DNA from: Dastarcus helophoroides
Taxonomy: Eukaryota; Arthropoda; Insecta; Coleoptera; Bothrideridae
NCBI GenBank assembly: GCA_028583605.1
Contig: CM053330.1
Location: forward strand, 23,586,129 to 23,650,128
Direction of reading: 5' to 3'
DNA length: 64,000 nt
Part shown: positions 1 to 11,245 of the stretch, in pieces
Layout of the letters: the number at the start of each line of letters is the position of its first letter
How positions within the stretch are numbered: the first letter of the stretch is position 1
The notes under the pieces: model-generated
The model's database searches: none
The model's input: the letters and a program-made list of their open reading frames with translations, nothing else
Told to the model about the DNA's origin: nothing
Translations under genes and position numbers: made by a program

Positions 1-308
1 AACAGTTTTTGAAATATGACTGCGTCATATCGAAATTTATTCTTCATGGTAGACCCTTATTGACCGGAAATATTTAAATTTTTATGGTTTGTTGACAATT
101 TTCTAAACAGTTTTTGAAATGCGACTACGTGATATTTAAATTTATTGAAAACGTCACTTCATGACAGTTCACAAATTAAGAGGTTATTTTATTTTACATA
201 GAATAGGAATAATGAAAAATAGGAGACCAAAATTAGATATGGAAAAAATAAAAATTTTTGTTTTTTTGATAAATTAGGAAAATATAAAAAAATACATAAA
301 AAGTTGTA

Positions 309-355
309 GCACTGGACATCGATGTTTCGCTCTCATTTGAGCTCGTCAGCAGTGC
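309..355 (-). ncRNA. Hammerhead ribozyme motif (left arm)
   Basis: Read on the minus strand, the full minimal core is present in order. Stem I is GCACTG (355-350) pairing with CAGTGC (314-309). The core CTGACGA follows at 349-343. Stem II is GCTC...GAGC with a six-base loop. Then come GAAAC, a six-base loop and the cleavage triplet GTC (317-315). Stem III is very short, as in the minimal type I hammerheads known from Penelope-like elements and retrozymes. Predicted self-cleavage lies 3' of the GTC, between 315 and 314. Every conserved core position matches the consensus. Activity is inferred. Confidence 0.85.
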
Positions 356-783
356 ATAACATGGAAAGGGAAAAATGAGGAAGAAATACCTAAATATAAT
401 TTTTTTTTTAAATATAAAAAAGAAAAAAGAAAAATTAAGAAATTTTAACATGAATAGACGTTTCATCATCAATTTACTGTGTTAAAAATTTACTGTGTTA
501 AAAATTTAAATATTTGAAGCCCGATCCACAAGAAACAACTACTCTGAGGGCTAATACCCCTTCCGGCATTGAACTACACTTGTGGGTCGAACTTATATGC
601 TCTTGGTGACTACTGTTCCTAACTGCTGAAATCTATTCAGCCTTCTAATCAGGCTTCACATATTTAAATTTTTGTCATCGTACTTTATTGACAAAACGTC
701 TATTCATGTTAACATTTTTTTTACACATATTTAAATTTTTTATTTTTAAGTATTTCTTCCTCATTTTTCCGTTTCCATGTTAT

Positions 784-830
784 GCACTGCTGAGGAACTC
801 TAATGAGAGCGAAACCTCGATGTCCAGTGC
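784..830 (+). ncRNA. Hammerhead ribozyme motif (right arm)
   Basis: This is the plus-strand counterpart of the left-arm ribozyme. Stem I is GCACTG (784-789) with CAGTGC (825-830); the core CTGAGGA is at 790-796; stem II is CTCT/AGAG; GAAAC is at 811-815; and the triplet GTC is at 822-824. The first position of stem II is an A/C mismatch here, where the left copy has G-C, so this copy may cleave less well. Each ribozyme is read inward to outward in its own arm, so a transcript through the element carries one sense and one antisense copy. Confidence 0.75.
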
Positions 831-1079
831 TACAACCTTTTTTTTATATTTTTATAATTTATCAAAAAAACAAATTTTTTTATGTCTAATTTTGGTCTTC
901 TATTTTTCATTTCTTCTTATTCTGTGTAAAATAAACTAACCTATTTTTTGTCAACTGTCATAAGGTGACGTTTTAAATAAATTTAGATATCATGTAGTCA
1001 TATTTCAAAAACTGTTTTAGAATATTGTCAATAAACATTAATAAAAACTGAAATATTTCCAAACTGGGTCGTAGAAATG

Positions 1080-1430
1080 TTATTAAATAAAATTAATAAA
1101 CATAATTACAAAATCAAATTAAAAACCGAAATGAAAAAAAAACACGATTTTGAAAAAAGTGGAAATTTTGAAATTAATGACAAATTTTCCCAAAAAGTAA
1201 AAAACTTGAAGAAAAGCGAAATTTTGAAAATTTAAATTCCTCGTAAAATTTTACATTTTTAAAAATCAGAATTTTTAAAAGTACAAATTTGAAATTGTAT
1301 ACATTTTGAGAGTAAAAAGTAGAAATTCTAGAAAAATCAAAATTTTGAAAAGTTAAGGCGGAAATTTCAAAATTATTCGTAATGTTGAATAATATTCAAG
1401 GTCCAAAAAAAAGAAGTCAAAGTAAGAAAT
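1080..1430. repeat. Degenerate A-rich repeat block
   Basis: This is a short tract of the degenerate GAAATTTTGAAAAAGT-like repeat that recurs through the window. No gene is visible. Confidence 0.5.
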
Positions 1431-1767
1431 ATTTAAAATGAGTCATCAATCCTGCTGCGATGTTTTTTTGAAACATGACTTCTTTGTCCATTTACGTTTT
1501 GTTTATGCCTAAAGAATACTTTACATCTTCCCTTTGCAAAAAGTTAATTTTATTTAAATTTGTCGCATTGGAGATCTAGCTCCATCTGAATTAATATCGC
1601 TATATCACAGAAGTTCGTGTTCCAACGCTTGCAAATTAGCTGCTTATCAAGTCTTATTTTTAAGTGTGTCATAGTGTTGAGAAAAATATAATATATTTTC
1701 AGTGAGGGTTGAAATGGAGTGCTGCAAATTGAAATTGCCCAAATTTAAATAACTAACGAATGAATTA

Positions 1768-2165
1768 ATGGGTGGGCTTTGGAGTGCAAATGCATTTTTT
1801 TGTGATCGCTTTACATCCCTCTTAAAGAGGTCCGTCTCACTGGTTGATGAGTCCTGCTTTATATTAACAAATACGCGAGTTTCTGAAGAAATGTGTTTGA
1901 TAATGAGTGTTATTTATTCATCACAATGTCTGTTCAAGACTGAAGTTTTCTTGCTGTCAACATCGTTTACATTTAGTGTTAACGAGTATGTTAACATGCT
2001 TTTGATTTTCGGAAAAATTCGTAAAAATTCTAGAGAAAGGGCCCGTTTGTATCATGAACTTTTCCCCGCACGATGAGTGCCATCATTCCCGATGTTTAAC
2101 GTCGTCGAATAAAAACTGAGGACAGGAACAAGTTTCAGTCTTCAACGGAGATTGTGATGACTGAT
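1768..2165 (+). pseudogene. Remnant of a transposase N-terminal helix-turn-helix (DUF4817-like)
   Basis: An open frame of 102 codons ends in VNEYVNMLLIFGKIRKNSR, then RARLYHELFPAR at about 1975-2073. This resembles the N-terminal DNA-binding domain (YADMLLIYGECRGN...ARLYQERFPNR type) of insect Tc1/mariner-like transposases whose catalytic half has the form seen at 30529-31135. The frame stops directly after the FPAR motif, and related sequence (VEQKLRTGTSFS-like) can be read past the stop, so it is a broken remnant. The first 65 codons are not recognisable. Assignment rests on one conserved motif. Confidence 0.5.
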
Positions 2166-2450
2166 ATCAATCATTGGACCGCCCGCAAAAAATAAAAGTT
2201 TTTGCAAAAAAAATTAATAAAATTAGATTTTCTGTTTGTTCATTTTATTTATATTTTATTTTTCGACATTTGGATAATTCAATTTTTATTTTAAAATTTC
2301 ATCAATTTCCCGTTATCCATTCGCCCTCGGGTCGGACCTATATAGGATCGACGTCCCATCTCTAGAAAAAAATCAAACCTAAATGACTTCATTTAACAAA
2401 TCGCAAACAAGATATAAGAATATCTAAATTGTTGTAACTTGTAATTTTAG

Positions 2451-2769
2451 ATCTAGGAAGTAACAATAGCGGTTATTATACGCTCCAAGCTGTTTTGACT
2501 CATAGAGGACGTTCTTCTTCAAGTGGCCATTATGTGGCATGGATCAGAAAGTCCGGCGACAGTTGGATGAAATGTGATGATGATGTGGTTTCCCCGGTAA
2601 CTTCGGAAGACATCTTAAAATTATCTGGCGGCGGTTAGTGACTAATGTACCAGTTTTATTGATATTTTGCAACGAATTCGTTTCAGGCGATTGGCACTGC
2701 GCTTATGTATTGCTGTATGGGCCAAGATTATTGGAAATCACTGAAGAAAAAATGGAAACAGAGAACTGA
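2451..2769 (+). CDS. USP14: Ubiquitin carboxyl-terminal hydrolase 14, last two exons (partial)
   Basis: The exons are 2451-2633 and 2687-2769, with a 53-base GT-AG intron and a phase-1 junction that creates the glycine run GGGDWHC. The translation contains GYYTLQAVLTHRGRSS, then SGHYVAWIRK, WMKCDDD and HCAYVLLYGPR. This is the C-terminal end of a USP catalytic domain: the H of GHYVAW is the catalytic histidine, and the WHCAYVLLYGPR ending is typical of proteasome-bound USP14/Ubp6. USP14 trims ubiquitin chains on the 26S proteasome. The catalytic cysteine box and N-terminal ubiquitin-like domain lie outside the window to the left. The first base of the first codon comes from an upstream exon. 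A polyadenylation signal AATAAA follows at 2828-2833. The two exons look intact. Confidence 0.9.
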
Positions 2770-2833
2770 GACTCCATTAGTTTTAAACTATTTATAAAAT
2801 ATGGCCTCTGCTTTTACACATAATTGAAATAAA

Positions 2834-3965
2834 ACGTCGTTTTGCATAAAACTTTTTTTTATTTTGTATATAAAATCACACTATGAGAACACAAGTATTT
2901 TATCTAATATCTAGAAATGAGTAGTTTCTAAACATAAACGCCCCTGATTGTCTGCCAACATAAAATTTAAATTATTTACATAGTACATACACGATACTAA
3001 ACTTGTAGAAATACAATTGGCTACAAATGCCAATAATTTGGCAGTTTTCTGATATAAACAAGGTTAGGTGTATCGAGCTTACTCATTACAAATACTTACA
3101 TAAACCATACTGAGGTAGTGGAAATATTAAACACTCTGGAACGGAAATTGTGGAACTATCAGCACCGTTTGCTGTAAATTACAACTTACATCCAATGTGA
3201 ATAGAGTAGAAATCTTGTGCACAAATAAACAATAATACAACACAACTACCACTAATTTTCAATTTCTTCTCTATTCAACCCAACAAAAATAAATTATTTA
3301 TTCTTTAGATGTACTTACAATTTAGGATATATACATAAAATCTGACAACTATTCAAAGGCATACTCTTATTTTATTATTATTTTGTAATGGACAATGATT
3401 TCGCGGGAGCTAAACGTAAATAACTAAATTTTACTAATATTGCTGCAACTACTCATTTATGATTACATAATTTGCAATAGTGAACCTTCTTCGCCTAGGA
3501 CACAGTAAACTTAGGCCACTAGTATACCAGAAAAACGCGACTACGATGATATTTTGGTAATTATGGGCATTATCTGTGTTCCTGTATATTTTATTATTTA
3601 AACAATTTCAGCCCATGCTTTTTCTCGCATTGCTTCTGGAATTTTTAATTACATATTATAAAGAGAAATTGGCATTAGTTTTTACCTTTTCTAACATTTA
3701 ATCAAATATTAAACAAAGGCGACTAACACGTTTAGGCTCATACATCCAGTCGCGTTGCATCTTCGCTAGATCTCTAACGTGTGACAACTTCCAAGCTATG
3801 TCGTATTCCGTTATAATCGCAATCGCGTCTCGGTGGCATACGGCGGCCTAATACTAAAAAATTATCTGCAGGAGTTTTATTTTAAGGAAATTCTTATATT
3901 TCGCTTCACAAAATAAACTTCGAAATTACAATTCGGTCGCTTTTAACGATTAGATATAGACTTTT
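2834..3965. other. Intergenic region without recognisable gene
   Basis: This AT-rich sequence lies downstream of USP14. I see no splice-bounded coding exon, RNA gene or clear repeat. Part could be a 3' untranslated region or old transposon. Confidence 0.4.
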
Positions 3966-6929
3966 CGCAATATAGCCCAATCGGCGAAGGTTTTTTTTCC
4001 GCAAATTTTATGACTACAATCAATTAGTAGATCAATTTTGAGTATACATTCAAGAGGCTATGCGTCAACAGCTGTTTTGACAAAGGCGTTTATGGAAATA
4101 TCGAAAATGAAAAAAATACAAGAGGCCATATTTGTAGACAAATATGTAGTGTATTTCTTATTAATACTAGGGTTGTTAGGGATATGATATTTTGGATCTG
4201 GATACGGATAAGTTGCGAATATTATATCGGTTTCGGTTATGGATGTGAAATTATTTCGGATATCCGATAGTTTTGGATATTATTCAGGTTACAGATATCT
4301 AAATTATTTTTGTCAATCAAAAAGAAATGATCCTCAAGTTATATCTACGTAATAAAACTCAAAACACTGACAGGCAACACAGCCTAAACCAATCGGTTTA
4401 GAAACATGCAATTTCGCATCAAGAAATAATTTTTGAAAATTTGTCTTCTAAGTGTTAAATAGGTTATACAATTTTATATTATTGTAGGAAAGTTCCTCAT
4501 TTTTGAAATTGGAAATATGAAAATTGGTGTTTAGATTTCAGTTTATGAATAACAATTAGTTGTATCAGCGTTTTTAGCAATTCATCCCCTTAAGGTAACA
4601 ACAAATTCGTATTCAAAAGTACAAAATATGTGGTATCGATATCGATTTGCAGAAGAAAGTTAATCTTAAATTGCGAATAATGCGGAATATTTTGAAACGA
4701 AACCATGATTAATTATTTATTAGAAACAAATATCTTGAGTTTTATGAATCTATAAGGGAAAGGGGTAATGTTGCCAAAATTTTTCTATACAAGTGCTGTT
4801 TCCTATCGAATCATTTTTTTTTCCATAAATGTAACAACTTTTGGATAACACGGTATTGGTCTAAGGAAGATAAGCGCTTAGGTGCTTAGGTACTTCTCCA
4901 AATGCATATTAAATTTTAAAAAGTCAGGATTTTCGAAAAAATATCGATATTAAAAAAAATCAAAAATTTAAATCCAGACATTATAAAAAGAGGGAATTCT
5001 TTAAAAAAGTCGAAAATTTGAAACATTCGACTCGATTGAAAAAGGTCAAAATTTTGAAATATAAAAACTCTTTAAACAGTTAAAGTTTTAAAATGTTCAA
5101 AATAAATTATTATTTAAAAATACGCCAAAGTTTTCAAAAAATGTTAAATCTTCAAAACAAGTCGAAATTTTCAAAAATAGACTAAATTTTGGAGTCGATA
5201 TTTTCAAAAATATTAGGAATTTTAAAGTCGCACATTTTAAAGTAACTCGAAAATATTAAAAAAGCTTGAAGTTTTGATAAAGGTCATAATTTTGCCGCAA
5301 TTCTCATGAACAGTTAAAAAAAAAGTCAATATTTTCGGAAAAAAATCAAAAAAAAATGTCAACATTTTGAAAAAATTGATATTTACCAAAAATTCGTTAA
5401 GTTGAAAAATTTCAAAATCTTAAAAAGTTGAAATTTTGAAAAAATATCTAAAATTTCAAGAATAGTCAACATTTAGAGAAAATTGAGATTTAAAAAATCT
5501 TCAGTCAAATTTTTAATAAAATTTGAAATTTTTGAAGTCGAAATATTGAAGAAAAGCCAAAACTATCAGAAAGATCGAAGTTAAAAATAAAAATGTAAAT
5601 TTTGAAAAGTTAAGATTTAGCTAATTCATTTTTTTTAATTGGATATTTTCAAAAGTTGAGATTTTTGAAAAAAATTTCGCCATTATTAAAAAGCTAAGAT
5701 TTCTAAAAAATTATTAAAACAAAAAAAACTGTTAACATTTCAAAAAGGTCGAAATTTTCAGGAAAATTAGAAAATATTAAAAGAATTACGAAAATATAGC
5801 GAATAATTTTTAAAAATGAAAATTTTCAATAAAGTCGATGTTTTAAAATAGGTGGAATTAAAAAAGTAGTCAATATTTTCATTATATTTAAATTATAATT
5901 TTCAAAAATATTTAAATTTTGAGAAAAAGGTGAAATTTTGAAAAAATTAAAAATATTAAAGAAAGTCCAGATTTCAAAATCTACATTTTTAAAAAAGTAA
6001 GGATTTTTAAAAAGTAAAAATTGTGCAAAAGCGTGAAAATTTAAAATGAAATTTTCAAAAGTAGACATTTTCGAAAATAATTGGGGGTATAAAAAGGACT
6101 AAATTTTCAAAAACTCTACAAGTCTGAAGAAGTCACAAGTTTGACAAGAAATCAAATTTTTAAACACAGTCCTAAATAAAATCGAAATTTTGGAAAAATT
6201 GGACCCTTCCAAAACTCAACATTATAAAGAATTTTTATTGTCAAGTTTTTGGCGAAATATGAAATTCTCAAAAAGTAAAATTTTGAAAAATGTCGAAATT
6301 TTCAAAAAGACAAAATTCAAAAAAATCAAATATTTGTAAATCAAACATTTTAAAAACTCAAAATTTTGAAAAAGTTTAAACTTTGATAAAAAAATTGAAA
6401 TTTTGAAATGAAGTCGAAAAAAACCAAAAAACTTAACATTATCAAAAAGTTTCCAAAGAAATCTAAAATTAGGTTATGAAAAACGTGGACATTTTCAAGA
6501 TGAAATTTAAAAAATCAAATTTGTGAAAGGTCAAACATTTAAAAAACCAAAATTTTGAAAAATGGCACAATTTTGAAAAACATCGAAATTTTGATAAAAA
6601 AAGTTGAAATTTTGAAATGAAGTCGAAACGTTGCTAAAATTCATATCTTTACAAAAAGCCAAAAAAATTCGAGATTATCAACAATTTTTATTGTTAAGTT
6701 TTCAAAGAAATCTGAAATTCTCGAAAATTAAAAATTTTGAAAAATCGAAATTTTCAAAAAAACGAAATTTTGAAAAGTTAAAATTTGGAAAAGTCAAACA
6801 TTTAAGCAACCAAAATATTAAAAAAAAAACGAAATTTTGATAAAAAAGTAGAATTTTTGAAATGAAGTCCAAATTTTGTGAAAAATTCCTATCTTCACAA
6901 AAAGCCAAAATTAAAAAAAATGGAAAAAT

Positions 6930-7143
6930 TGAAATACAAATATTGTCTCCTGAAACCAAGAAAGATTAAAAAACACAACAAAGGTTGCTCTAACCCGTTT
7001 CGACAGCCAAGCTATCATCTTCAGAGAATACCAGTCAGGGATCATCAGTCAGTAACTCTCTGAAGATGATAGCTTGGCTGTCGAAACGCGTTAGAGAGTT
7101 GTGTTTTTAATCTTTCATGGTTTCAGGGGACAAGATTTATATT
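6930..7143. mobile_element. Fold-back MITE (family M), copy 1
   Basis: The left half (AAATACAAATATTGTCTCC, then CTGAAACCAAGAAAGATT) is repeated inverted in the right half. The arms of about 85-95 bases meet near 7028-7058. Each arm includes a hammerhead-like segment (CTGAAGA...GATAGC/GCTGTC...GAAACGCG). Other copies lie at 8752-8936, 13636-13779 and 51485-51648, with an end fragment near 52985. Confidence 0.8.
7056..7096 (+). ncRNA. Hammerhead-like motif in MITE family M
   Basis: The order CTCT-CTGAAGA-U-GATAGC/GCTGTC-GAAAC-GC-GTT-AGAG follows the hammerhead layout: stem I (CTCT/AGAG), core, stem II and cleavage triplet GTT. It deviates by one extra base before stem II, and stem III has no loop, so it could fold only as a dimer. 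I call it hammerhead-like; activity is uncertain. Confidence 0.4.
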
Positions 7144-7706
7144 TTAATTATAATATAATAATTAAAAAAATGGAAAAATTAAAAAGGAGAGAATGTCAAA
7201 AAAAATAGAAATTCTGGAAAAATGTCGAAATTAAACAAAATCGATTCATTTAAAAAGTTTAAGAAAGTATTGGCCATGGTAATAGTGAGTCAGGTCAGGC
7301 GACATACCAGCAAATTTGTTTCATAATTTTAATCGGCCAAAAAAGTCATCAAGCAAAATTATTTCAAATAACATCCGAAATTATCCGAAACATTTATATC
7401 GGTTGGGATATTTTTTTGTTTCGGATATCCGATAATTTCGGTTACGGAGCTCCATAACAACCCTAATTAATACTATTTTTAGAGGATAAATATTTTAAGG
7501 GTTATTACGTTGAATTGTTTTCTCTTTTAAGTTTTTGCTTAATAATTCGAAAACAAATAGCAATACCTTGATAATAGTTATTATCAAAGTTGCAGAACAT
7601 AAAAAACCTACACATTTTATACAAAACATTTTTTTCTAAGTTTATAATTTAAGAACCGCAATAAAATAAATATTTCGTTTAATCAAGAGGACGGCGTTCT
7701 GTCAAA

Positions 7707-8620
7707 TTACACTACTGTCCAAAAGTTTGGAAGCTCTAGGAAATATTGCATAAAACATTTAAAAAACTAAATGAAACATATTAATTAAAATAAAAATCTC
7801 GTTTGTAAGTAAATATTAAACCTTTGCCTAATCGAAATGATCACCTTTTCGTTTTATCACTTGTTCACAAATAGTTGTGCATTATATTAATATAACTAAT
7901 TTCAATTTAAAGTCAGATTTTGCCATTCCTCTTGTGAGTACTCCATAATTAGTCTGAACTGGAAGGCAAACGACTGTTAAGCTTTCTATCTATAGTTCAT
8001 CCCACACTAATTATGGGAGATAGATCTGGTGATTAGAACGACTATTTTATTATTTGTAACAATTTTCACCAATTTATTTTTCAAAACCTTTGCAAAGTTT
8101 GAAGAAGTCCTTTGGATTATTGTCTTAGTGAAACACAAAATTAGAGCCCACATTATTTAACCTTAACAGGGTTATATCTGCCTGTAGATATTTTAAAAAT
8201 CTTTATTTAATTTATGGTCTATTTTGGTCAGTTTCTCTGGCACCCCTAAACCATTAGTTAACGAGCTACTGGTTGGCACAGATACACTTCTGAGCTTCCT
8301 TTGGTTTTTTGAACGGAGCACAAATGTTCTTCGGTTAGATCCAAATAACTGAAATTTTGATTCCATCTATCCAAAGAACTATTCCTCTGGTGACTTACCT
8401 AATTTTCATGTTTGGCTCATTCCGATCTACATTCTTTATGTTTAGATGTTAATTTAGGTTTTCTGCAGCTACAGGTCCTCTTAAACCAACAGTTAGTAAA
8501 CGCCTCTTAATAGCCATAATCAAGACTGAATTTTTCACGCTTTTTATTTAAGTAGCAAATTTTTTAATCCAAAGCAAACCAACAAGCGAAGACGCGCCAA
8601 TATTGCATTTCATAGAAATC
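7707..8620 (-). pseudogene. Tc1-like transposon remnant
   Basis: The left end at 7707 starts TACACTACTGTCCAAAAG, the usual form of a Tc1-family inverted terminus. On the minus strand a decayed transposase can be followed. It reads MAIKRRLLTVGLRGPVAAE (about 8515 to 8459), the second helix-turn-helix region of Tc1 transposases. A VLWIDGIK stretch near the first catalytic aspartate and a KPKE...CICANQ stretch follow in shifted frames. Stops and frameshifts are numerous, so the copy is dead. Confidence 0.7.
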
Positions 8621-8751
8621 AAAAAAACTTCTTAAAAATGGTTGAGAAAATCTGACAAGATGCTATTTGATTTATGATTAATGCTTAAATCCATCTATTT
8701 TGTGAAAACAACCTATCTTTACATTTGGAAAAGCAGGTTTTAAAATTTTAG

Positions 8752-8936
8752 TGGAATGGACTGGTCTTTGGTTATCTTCAAAATTGAAATACAAATCTTG
8801 TCCCCTGAAACCAAGAAAGATTAAAAAACACAACAAAGGCTACTCTAACGCGTATCTCTTTGAAAATGATAGCTTGGGCATCGAAAAGCATTAAAGCAAC
8901 CGTTGTTGTGCTTTTTAATCTTTCTTGGTTTCAGGT
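8752..8936. mobile_element. Fold-back MITE (family M), copy 2
   Basis: It begins with GGACTGGTCTTTGGTTATC, continues into AATACAAATCTTGTCCCC, and then the shared CTGAAACCAAGAAAGATT arm. The opposite arm ends in TTTCTTGGTTTCAGG. The middle is shorter than in copy 1. Confidence 0.75.
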
Positions 8937-9199
8937 TTTAAAATGTGTGTTCAGCGGCCAATAAAAAAATACAAACGATTTCCAAGAAATTAACATGAAA
9001 ACTTACAAAGTTTTTCAGCAATAATCGTAGCGATCAATAAATATTTATTACAAGTGATTACTTTGGTAATTATTTAGGTAGAACTTTTAAATTTTACAAA
9101 AATTGGAATTCCATATATGAGCAATAATGTTACTCACCGACAACTGATGTTATTTTAAATGAATGTATCGTTCCTACAATATTTACCGAACAAATGCAG

Positions 9200-9474
9200 A
9201 ATAACTATAATTTTTGATCTCTTGTTATTATAACTATTATATCTTTACAAAAAAATGTTTTCATAAAATTTATAGAAAGTTTATGCCTTACAACTCTGAT
9301 AATAACTTTTATCAATATACTGTTAGCTGATTTGGAACTAGATTAAGAAATAACTAAAAAGTGACAATTTTTTGGCGTAATAACTTAAAATATTTGTCTA
9401 AAAAATTACTTTCAATAAAAATGTTAAACTACTTATGTTTACATGAATAAGATCCCTTCCATTTTTTATTTTTT
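9200..9474 (-). repeat. Fold-back family X, inverted arm fragment
   Basis: This is the inverted counterpart of 7480-7700. TGATAATAACTTTTATCA near 9297, AACTAAAAAGTGACA and GGCGTAATAACTTAAAATA match the other arms in reverse. Confidence 0.5.
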
Positions 9475-9479
9475 TTACA

Positions 9480-10800
9480 ATTATGCTGTCGGCAGTTTTT
9501 TTTTTGCAGCATAATTCAACACCACTTTTATGGTTACAATCTATTAGTGGGTCATTCCTGTTTCTGTCGCGGTGTGGGGAGTAGTACGTTAGCTGTTATT
9601 TTGATACACGTGTTTCTGTAAATATCTTGAGAATAGTTGGTTTTATGAAAAAACTATAAGGGAATTACCATCCATATTTATAGAAAAATAAATAATTGGG
9701 TCATTTTGTTTTAAACCATGTTTTTTCAAAATAAACCTTTTTAGAGTAAAACGCCGAAGTGTTCATATTTTAGTTTTTGTTTAATAAAATTAGTAAGTGG
9801 CTAATAATAATTGATAATAGTAACTATCAACATTGTAGAGCATTAAATCAACAATATTTGTAAATAATAGATTTTTCTAAAATTTGTAGTTTCTCAGCTT
9901 TAAAGCGATAAAAATGTATAGACAGTGCGCAATTTGAACTTATTTCTGATTCACATTTCATTATTGCCCTGTACGCTGATGAGATATTATTTTGCCAGAG
10001 TGGAGTAGCTCCTTAACGACCAAACAGTAGGTCTTTTCTGCACATTTTCCGTATTATCATACTTTTAAAATGTGAAAGTTTTTAGTGGAGATTAATGTAA
10101 CGAAATTGATTTTTTTACTATTTATTGAAATTATAATTTTATTTTGCCGCATCAAATTAATTCCCTTGGGAAGTCGCATAGTTTTTATGATAGTTTTTCC
10201 ACTCTTCATAGTCCATAGTCAGTGTTGAAACCACCTTCGGCATAAATACATATTAGATTTCTATTACAGAATAGTTCTTTACTATTATGCTAATTTTTTT
10301 TAGGTGGTGGCTGCGGCGAAATACTAAGTTATAATTTATCGAGACCGTTCGATTTTCATCGTATCGTAACTCACAAACTATTAACATTAAAAAATTAAAA
10401 TATATACAAAACTTGAGGAGAGTTTTCCGCTCTATAACTTTGATAATAACTGTTATCAACAGCTGCTAACTGTTTTTAAACTATGAAGAAAAAACTAAAA
10501 AGTGAAAACTTTCCATTGTAATAACTCATAAAATATTCTTTCTGTAGAAAGTTATGTTTAATAAAAAAGTCATGTTTTTTTCTACAAATATGGTCTCTTT
10601 TATTTTCTTCAGTCTACCAACCATTCTCGAGATATTTATTACAACGCGTTTGTCAAAATGACAGCTAGCGCACAACCCCCCTCGTCGCACCAACTTGGAC
10701 ATATGCTCAAAATTGACCTAGTAATAGATTGCAATTCTAAAATCGCTTTTGTATCAGTTTGTAATTTTTACCCCTATAATTATCTCCTCGCCGATTGAGC
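9480..10800. mobile_element. Fold-back family X element with two arms
   Basis: The arm at about 9530-9950 is repeated inverted at about 10290-10800. Both include an AATCTATTA motif, an AATATCT(T/C)GAGAATRGTTGGT block and a TGATAAYAGTWAYTATCAA block. The outer right end is complementary to the left end of the copy at 3970 (CAATCGGCGAGG on the reverse strand). The centre, about 9960-10280, is unrelated and has no gene. Confidence 0.6.
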
Positions 10801-11245
10801 TAACACTGGACATTGTTACTAGAAACACTTCCATTTGCTTATTTTGTTTAAATTACAGATGAGGCTAAAATACATTTGTTAACAATCTCTCCAGATATAA
10901 AGGAACAAAATTCTTTTACTAATAAGATCATTTCAAATACTGTACACGCAGTTATGTACATATTTTATGTATATATAATATAAATATTTGCATTTTACTG
11001 AACAAGTGAGAACAATTTGCGATAGACGTATACCAACTGCTTAAATTTGGATCATTTTACATTTTTACACTTAGTCTTGTTTATTTTGAAATAGGCCTAA
11101 AAATAAATATAATTGGCCACAAAATTCGCAAGTTCGAAGGGAATGTTTTAAATTGTGCTACGAAAATTGAATAAAAATTAGAGTTACTCGTTAAATCTTG
11201 ATATGAATGAAAACATCCCTCTAAACTGTTAACGATCTGCTCGGA

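Larger units (their letters stand above)
1..1060. mobile_element. Fold-back element with hammerhead ribozymes in both arms
   Basis: The stretch from about 66 to 515 is repeated in inverted orientation from about 1060 back to 660, leaving a central unpaired part of roughly 140 bases. Matching landmarks are GGAAATATTT at 66 and its complement ending at 1060, and the block around TTGTAGCACTGGACATCGA at 303 and its counterpart near 836. Positions 1-40 repeat 112-150 directly (AACAGTTTTTGAAAT), so the element may continue left of the window. Each arm contains a hammerhead ribozyme motif, listed separately. No credible protein is encoded; open frames of 79-83 codons in the arms are phenylalanine-rich readings of the AT-rich repeat. 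Candidate classes are a non-autonomous Penelope-like element or retrozyme with inverted copies, or a fold-back DNA element that picked up a ribozyme; the sequence does not decide between them. Confidence 0.75.
4168..7465. mobile_element. Non-autonomous hAT-type element with 8-bp target duplication
   Basis: The termini are TAGGGTTGTTA at 4168 and its complement TAACAACCCTA ending at 7465. The identical 8 bases ATTAATAC flank both sides (4160-4167 and 7466-7473), the target-site length of the hAT superfamily. Subterminal regions repeat GGATATCCGATA-like motifs on both sides. The interior from about 4900 is almost entirely the degenerate GTCGAAATTTTGAAAAA repeat and encodes no transposase, so mobility would need a partner element. 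A fold-back MITE is nested at about 6930-7143. A second, 5'-truncated copy lies at 21327-22995. Confidence 0.85.
3970..7700 (+). mobile_element. Fold-back family X arm, interrupted by a hAT element
   Basis: Positions 3970-4167 and 7466-7700 together match one arm of a repeat found again at about 9530-9950 (+) and, inverted, at about 10290-10800. Shared landmarks are CAATCGGCGA near the outer end, AATCTATTA/AATCAATTA, TTTTGAGYATAYRT, and TTATTATCAAAGTT near the inner end. The sequence continues smoothly across the point where the 4168-7465 element is inserted. This shows that the fold-back arm is older than the insertion. Confidence 0.65.

Noticed and set aside
5826..6959. Several open frames of 60-85 codons on both strands
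   Set aside because: They are Phe/Lys/Asn-rich readings of the degenerate AT repeat inside the hAT-type element, with no domain or splice context.
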